NCBI GenBank assembly: GCA_900618425.1
Contig: UZAN01040256.1
Span: 20,761 to 84,760, forward strand
Length of the DNA stretch: 64,000 nucleotides
Reading direction: 5' to 3'
Source: Echinostoma caproni
Taxonomy: Eukaryota > Platyhelminthes > Trematoda > Plagiorchiida > Echinostomatidae
Numbering within the stretch: the stretch's first letter is position 1; each line of letters opens with the position of its first letter. The notes below the pieces were generated by a model. It saw only the letters and a list, made by a program, of their open reading frames with translations. It was not told the origin of the DNA and searched no databases. Of the stretch, positions 58,440 to 64,000 are shown in pieces. The translations under genes and the position numbers were made by a program.

Positions 58440-60800
58440 GAAAAAGGACAGTAACATCATAAACCAGTGGCATAGCCGGGTAATTATGATTGATTTAGTT
58501 TAGCCTTTTGCTCAGATTTTCCGCAACGAGTTCATGCTTTGTTAGAAATTTGGCGAGATAAGGGACAATAGACCACCTGTAAGTTTCAGTGCGTGTCTTT
58601 ATAAGTTTGTAAGTGGAACAGATGGATGAGTTAGAAAGGCACTGACTAAGGGTGGAATAAAGCCAGTGAGACAAAACGCACGCAAAAACAAAACGTCTTA
58701 TGAGATGGTTTGGAATGGAAAGTGATTTATGAGGGAATTCATAAAACGTAAGCCTCCTGACCTTCGAAAAAACGTCATTACCGTGGTCAGACCAAGTAAG
58801 GTTACGGTTGAAAATAACGCCAAAGTATTTGACAGACGGTTGTCGTTCCATCTGGTCACTGAGGATAGATAAAGGCGGGCTGGCATTTGAAAATTCATCA
58901 TAATTTTACCCTTTCANAAGGAAAAACGTACGTCATTACATTTTTGGGGGCCCGTGTGAAGGTTCCTTTATTGAGACCACTGAACTGTTTCCGACACGTC
59001 TTCTCGTAGAGTGGTTTGAAATGATGATGAGTTGGGGTAGGGCAGTCCGAATATTATATCATCTGAATACTTACCGCGAAGAAAATAATTGCTCACAGGC
59101 ATAAATGTAAGAAGAAAATAGAAAAGGTGATAAAATAGCGCCTTGCAGTACGCCTGTTGAGGAGGGCAGTAGTGGAGATGTACGACCTTTGTAATATGTG
59201 AACCGCTGACGGTTGGAGAAATAGTTGGCCAAGAGTTCAATTGTAGAAGATTGATCTCCACACGAAGAGAGTGTAGTTAACAAAATCGGTTGATCAATTG
59301 TGTTGAAAGTATCACTGTAGTCAAGAGAACATATGCGTACAGCCTTGTTTTTCTTATCCGGGTTGGATAAAACAAAGTGGGAGGAGAGATAAGCAACGGC
59401 ATCCGGGGTATAGCGGGAATGGGTGTGTGCAAAGTGTTTCGGGTTCCAACATTGAATTGTGTGGACAGGGTCTTATTGAGGAGCCTCTAAACACCTTCAA
59501 GACAACCGACGTGCAGGCCATGGGACAGAATTTTGAGGATCCTTTCTTCGGTACAGAGGTGGTGGAGGCTGTTCTCTAGCAGTCGGGCATACGTTGCGGC
59601 GACATACACTCATCGAAAAGTTCACTCAGTACAGAGTAAAGGAAGGCAGCACATTCTTTCAGGACAGCGGGTGAGACTCCATCGGGGCCGCAGGACTTGT
59701 GAGGATGCAATCGAGCCAACTCTTGATAAATATTGACAGGTGCAACACTGGAGACGGGATCAGTAGTGTTTATTTCAGATCCATTAGGCAGAGCAATGAG
59801 AGCGGTTCCACCGTTGATGGAACTCAGATTCAGACCATTTGGCCACCGCAGCAGGTCAGCGGTGTGAGCGTTTGATGTTAGAAATTAGCATGAGGGCTTG
59901 TCAGGTATCATGACTACCTTTGTTATCAAGCGGAACAGGGGCGTATAAAGAGTTTAACCTTTGAGGTTCAGCCCGGATAGATTTAGAAAGAGAGCCCATC
60001 TCGTCGTGCTTATGCATTCTGAAGGCATGCCCCTTTCTACGACGGAGTTGTTTGAGGTTTGGGTAAGAGAATCTATCGGGACGAATATAAATTGTCTCTG
60101 AGGGACAAAAACATCTTAACAAAAGTTTAAGTAGCTTGGTAATTGATCTCAGAAAACGGAAGGGTTGGGACCAGAAAACAAAGTAAGGTCGGAGTGTCTG
60201 ATCATTCTCCCTAACATAGTGAGGTTTTCTGGTTCGTTCTACCAAAGATGGTAGAGGAGAAATTCAGCATAAAATGATCAGACATTCCTAGTGGGGGGCG
60301 GCGTTCTGCAAGAAGTAAATTGGGAAGGTTGGTAAAACACGAATCTAGATGTACATCAAGCCTAGTGGGAAAGTTAACAATGTTTTGAAGACCTAAGGTG
60401 GTTAACAAACGGGTATTGGAATTATTGAAGTCACCACAAATTATACAGACTGAATTATCTACTTATTCAAACAGCGTAGTTGCACAACAGCCGCTTTGGC
60501 AACCAAGGTAAAAGTTCATGCGAATGATGCAAAAGGAGCTCAGACACAGTTATGGTTATGCAGTGAATAATCCAATGATGTAAGAGCGGATAGCGCTGCC
60601 AAAATTCGAAGGACCCGCCGAATTCTGTGATCACATGCACAGTTGGATTGTTATGATGTGGAGAGTTCTCAATTATTCCGGATCCTGAGTATGAGGAATC
60701 GACAGTAGCATTAGGACTGGTATAACGCTGAACGTTTTGTTGTTCCTTTGGGCACATTGTGCCCATAAAACCGTCAACATTGTGAATACCCAAAGCCATA
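58440..60800 (-). mobile_element. CR1-like non-LTR retrotransposon, endonuclease plus RT
   Basis: The minus strand from 60800 down contains GIHNVDGFMGTMCPKEQQNV (start of the apurinic-type endonuclease part), VCIICGDFNNSNTRLLTTLG, PPLGMSDHFMLNFSS (endonuclease end), a basic linker (LKQLRRRKGHAFRMHKHDEM), then RT with an LDYSDTFNTID motif A, FSNRQRFTYYKGRTSP, VLQGAILSPFLFSSY (motif B), KYSDDIIFG (motif C with Ser for Ala), and the thumb VKYFGVIFNRNLTWSDHG with SKVRRL. The 3' end past 58495 is T-rich on the minus strand and I see no clear tandem tail. Frameshifts and stops make it inactive, but the order of domains is complete. N at 58917. Confidence 0.9.
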
Positions 60801-60962
60801 ATTGATAAACATCAGCGAAATGATTAATTTAAGTGCAAAGCATTAATGCTTATTCACGGGGAGTATTTCTTCAAAAATCCTTTTCCCCAACTTGGTTTGT
60901 AAAGACGGAATGCTTGGCCGCCGAGAGGAGAAAAATTGAATAGAATAGCCACTGGACAACTT

Positions 60963-61240
60963 NACTTTGTTCCCGATGGCACTCAAAACAAACGCCAGAG
61001 AAATAAATGTCAATCTAAACCTTTTTTTGGAAGCTCCCCCATCACACACACCCTTGCTTTCTGGCGTACATGTTTAGCGCCAGATTGGACCACAAATTTA
61101 TCTAATAAAATCCTCCAATGCTTTGCAACGATATGATTCAAGCGTAAAATAACCCTGGCAGATGGAACATCCATTTTTAATAGACTTAGAGCTGTGTGGA
61201 ACTGAATTCAATACAACTCAAATAAAAGCATTTTATTAGC
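60963..61240. other. Unannotated stretch
   Basis: No feature recognised; one N at 60963. Confidence 0.3.
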
Positions 61241-61244
61241 ATTT

Positions 61245-61330
61245 GCGTATATCAATAAATATATATTTATATTTTTTATATTTATATTATATTATTTATA
61301 TTATATTTATTTATATATACATATATAACG
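61245..61330. repeat. A/T-only low-complexity tract
   Basis: Almost pure A/T with TATTTATATT-type units; it directly precedes the PLE fragment. Confidence 0.85.
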
Positions 61331-61369
61331 ACACAAGTAATACAATGACACTGTGCAACAAAAAAAATA

Positions 61370-61860
61370 CGCCGAAAGGTTCGAACAACTCATCGAAGAC
61401 AAAGACACGCATGGATCAGCCAAAAGGAATCCCGTTAGGCTGATGAGAAATCAACTAACCAAACTTTTTTTTCCATTCTCAAGAAAAACAGGAAACTGAT
61501 AGATGAAGGATACAGACCAGTCAAGCTCAAGAGGTTCCGACACCATGGTTCTAGGAGCTACCGAAAGTCCACGAACCCCATATGCCCCTACAACCCATTG
61601 CCGCATCCCCAACAGCACCGAACGAAAATCTCGCAAGGCATTTTTTCCCGGTACAACGTCCATCCTCACCTGCAAACCGTAATCATAAAATAGTCCTATA
61701 GTATTTGTTGAACGCATCAAAGGACTGATGATCTTTATCTCACATACGTAGCACGTCTGAAGCCACCAAAAGTATACTGCGACCGTTGGGAAACAAGATA
61801 GCCCATAAACCAGTAGCAATTATGAGATCGTTTCTCCTCAAAGGTAAGGATTGAGTCAAA
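61370..61860 (+). mobile_element. Penelope-like element, N-terminal RT fragment
   Basis: Plus-strand peptides in shifting frames match the N-terminal RT region of PLEs: a KLFFPFSRKTG lead, then ELPKVHEPHMPLQPIAASPT, NENLARHFFPGTT and SPIVFVERIKGLMIF. PKVHKP..PLRPI is the family hallmark. Several stops and frameshifts are present and the catalytic half is absent. Together with the copies at 1.1, 33.2 and 39.6 kb this makes four separate PLE insertions in the window. Confidence 0.75.
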
Positions 61861-61869
61861 AAGCATGCA

Positions 61870-63943
61870 CACTCAAATGCAACCTACGCATTCCTTTAAC
61901 CTGGGTTACAGTCACCACTAAATAGTTGAAACGGAGAAACAAGTGCTCGCCCAATGCTACAAATCTAGAAGTACTGGGACAGGGAACGAGATCGTGATCT
62001 ATAACACCAAAGTGGTGGCGAGAGCTAAGAAGAAAGGGAGAACAATTCATACGGGTATACTGGTATACTGGATCGTCAAATATTACGTCGCACTCTTGAA
62101 ATCCATGGCGATTGATGATATCCAAACAGCACAGATCCACGATACAACGGTAGTCCCATTGTCTAATTTATTTCATTGAAGTATGACACCGAGTAATCGT
62201 TTCAGTCGAAACGCTACAAAAAAGTATATCATAACTTCATGTACACCTCCACTCTCTAATTATACTGAAAAAGAAAAAGTGACTGCTAAGTGATAGTCTT
62301 TATTGGAACTATTTTTAGTAAACTGGGGTTCGTTGTCAGACTCACACGCACGCACGCATGGATACAGGTGCATCAGGAATCCTGGCACACCAAGTAGACA
62401 AACTGTCAAACGACCTAATGGGAATTCTCAATCTCGCTGCTCCGGACAAACGGTGGTTAAGTTTACTCATGCTTAGGGTAGGTCTCATTAAAATTTGAAC
62501 CAAAATCTGATGCAGTGTTGATTGGCTATGTCAATCACTTTAGTTAAGCTGTCCCCAAAAGATCTCAATACTATCCAAGTTACAGTCAGTCCGTAGGTGC
62601 ATACACGCGGAGATCTGGGTGTATGTTACGCAGAAATCTGCGCTACTGATCTGTAAATTGGAACTATTTGTTGTCTGTTGAAATGAAATTGACTATTTGG
62701 TGTATGATAGTTCCTGGTTTCCTCAGATTTGTGCGCATCAGCTGGTAATTGAAGAGAATAATAATGCGGCTTCTTACGAGTGTGAATGAATAGACGCATT
62801 TGTTTTTATAGATACTGCTTAAACGGTTTGGTTTCGGTTTGAAGATATGAGTTTATTCTGACAAGTTGCATTGATATTCCAAGGTTATGCGTTTTCTCTC
62901 TAATACCCGAAAGGTATCGAAGTCAGCAACAGGCACCGCGTTGATTATCACCGGCTCCGACTGCGCAGATTGCGTAATGTGTGATTTAGTAATGGAACAT
63001 CGATTGGATCAGGTCCGATTACTAGCGGAAGACAAACAGCGTTCAACTTCACATTGTACTAGTTGATTTGGTGAGTATTGGAGCTCGCCAATAATTTGTG
63101 TACACTTTCTATCACGGTTAACAGGGGGAACTGTGTGCTACGCGGTCAAAGCTGGTTAAAATCAATCATTCTGAGTTGGGTTCTGGGTTCGGATCGTCGG
63201 CTTTTGTTTCTTTAACGCTGGCATGATTTTGCACCTAGTAAATATTTTCCATTATGCTTGCTGCGTAAATTTGTTTTGGAATGGAATATTAAATTCCGAT
63301 GATAAGCAGATATAAATCCCGTTTCGAGGAGTCAGGTATAAAACCATGGTGTATAGATCAAAAAACGTTTTTGAAATGAAAATTAAGGTGTACCGCTTCC
63401 TGCTTGTTTAAAATAAACAAGGCAAACTTATATGCGACTACTTCGTTCGTTGATAAAACAACATTTACTGATAAGCGAAACGCATTGGGATTGTAGAAAT
63501 AGACAAGCTCTGTGGGAATTGGATCCACAGTGCTAAGTGTCACCTAGATCATTTGGGCTACTCTGAGATTGGTGTTTCTGTTACTCGCCAGAGAAAGTTT
63601 GAACTTTTCTTTTCGCTTGTTTACCACCGTCACCAAAAATCTTTATTTTACGTTTCATTGTGCATCCATCCGTTGTGTTAACAGACAGATATTCGGTCGG
63701 AAATCACGAATTCAACTCAGCAATCGTTGTGCACACGTGAAGTAAAACACAAACGAACAACGTTGCAGACTCATCATCGGATCCCGAAATCCAATCAACA
63801 AAAATAGCAGTTGTTTTAATTAGGGAAGTTCCTCAATAATTTGAGTGGGTTGTTATTCCTCATATCTGTAAGAGAATCCAAAATCGATCGAGAAATAATT
63901 GCCTCAAAAGTGACTGATGAACAAACCGAACCAACTGATCAGT

Positions 63944-63945
<2 letters not shown>
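61870..63945. other. Unannotated stretch
   Basis: A minus-strand frame at 62140-61856 is coding-like (PCPSTSRFVALGEHLFLRFN) but I cannot name a family. It may belong to a repeat beside the PLE scrap. Beyond 62200 nothing is recognised. Confidence 0.3.

Positions 63946-63946
<1 letters not shown>

Positions 63947-63994
<48 letters not shown>
63947..63994. repeat. (TA)n microsatellite
   Basis: 24 uninterrupted TA units at the end of the window. Confidence 0.95.
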
Positions 63995-63998
<4 letters not shown>

Positions 63999-64000
63999 CA

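Overview
The window looks like a piece of flatworm, most probably digenean trematode, nuclear DNA. It is AT-rich, intron-rich and has no operon-like gene packing. The one gene I can name belongs to the venom-allergen-like (VAL/SCP/CAP) family that is expanded in flukes. Most other recognisable sequence is decayed CR1-like non-LTR retrotransposon, Penelope-like element (PLE) and tRNA-derived SINE. I cannot fix the species. There are two assembly gaps (40058-40474, 50494-51380) and scattered single Ns.

Layout. 1-1500: a SINE head and the minus-strand 3' end of a PLE. 3039-7553: four consecutive plus-strand exons of a VAL gene, including the stop codon but not the first exon; its 3.6-kb intron holds three SINE heads. 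7.7-15.5 kb: almost nothing recognisable apart from a hammerhead-like motif and an old internal duplication. 15.5-16.5 kb: a plus-strand CR1 reverse transcriptase. 19.7-20.3 kb and 23.26-25.8 kb: two minus-strand CR1 copies whose 3' ends finish in short tandem repeats. Between them at 21.3 kb lies an orphan terminal exon. 27.6-27.9 kb: a pair of direct repeats, one of which folds as a complete hammerhead-like three-way junction. 33.2-34.3 kb: a plus-strand PLE with RT and GIY-YIG parts. 39.6-40.8 kb: a minus-strand, 5'-truncated PLE capped by an inverted copy of its own tail and flanked by a possible 13-bp target duplication. 46.3-49.4 kb: a terminal exon, a CR1 C-terminus, a GC-rich repeat and a further dead CR1. 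55.3-56.6 kb: coding-like exons on both strands, including a possible SOCS-box-like C-terminus. 58.4-60.8 kb: a long minus-strand CR1 covering endonuclease and RT. 61.4-61.9 kb: the N-terminal RT part of another PLE. The window ends in a (TA)n run.

There is no multi-gene pathway to describe. The most interesting signal is self-cleaving-ribozyme-like RNA architecture (27.79-27.91 kb, weaker echoes at 7.69 and 29.29 kb) in a region full of Penelope elements, which are known to carry hammerhead motifs. Second is the well-preserved inverted-tail PLE insertion. Several isolated exons with good splice sites but no recognised family are reported at low confidence.
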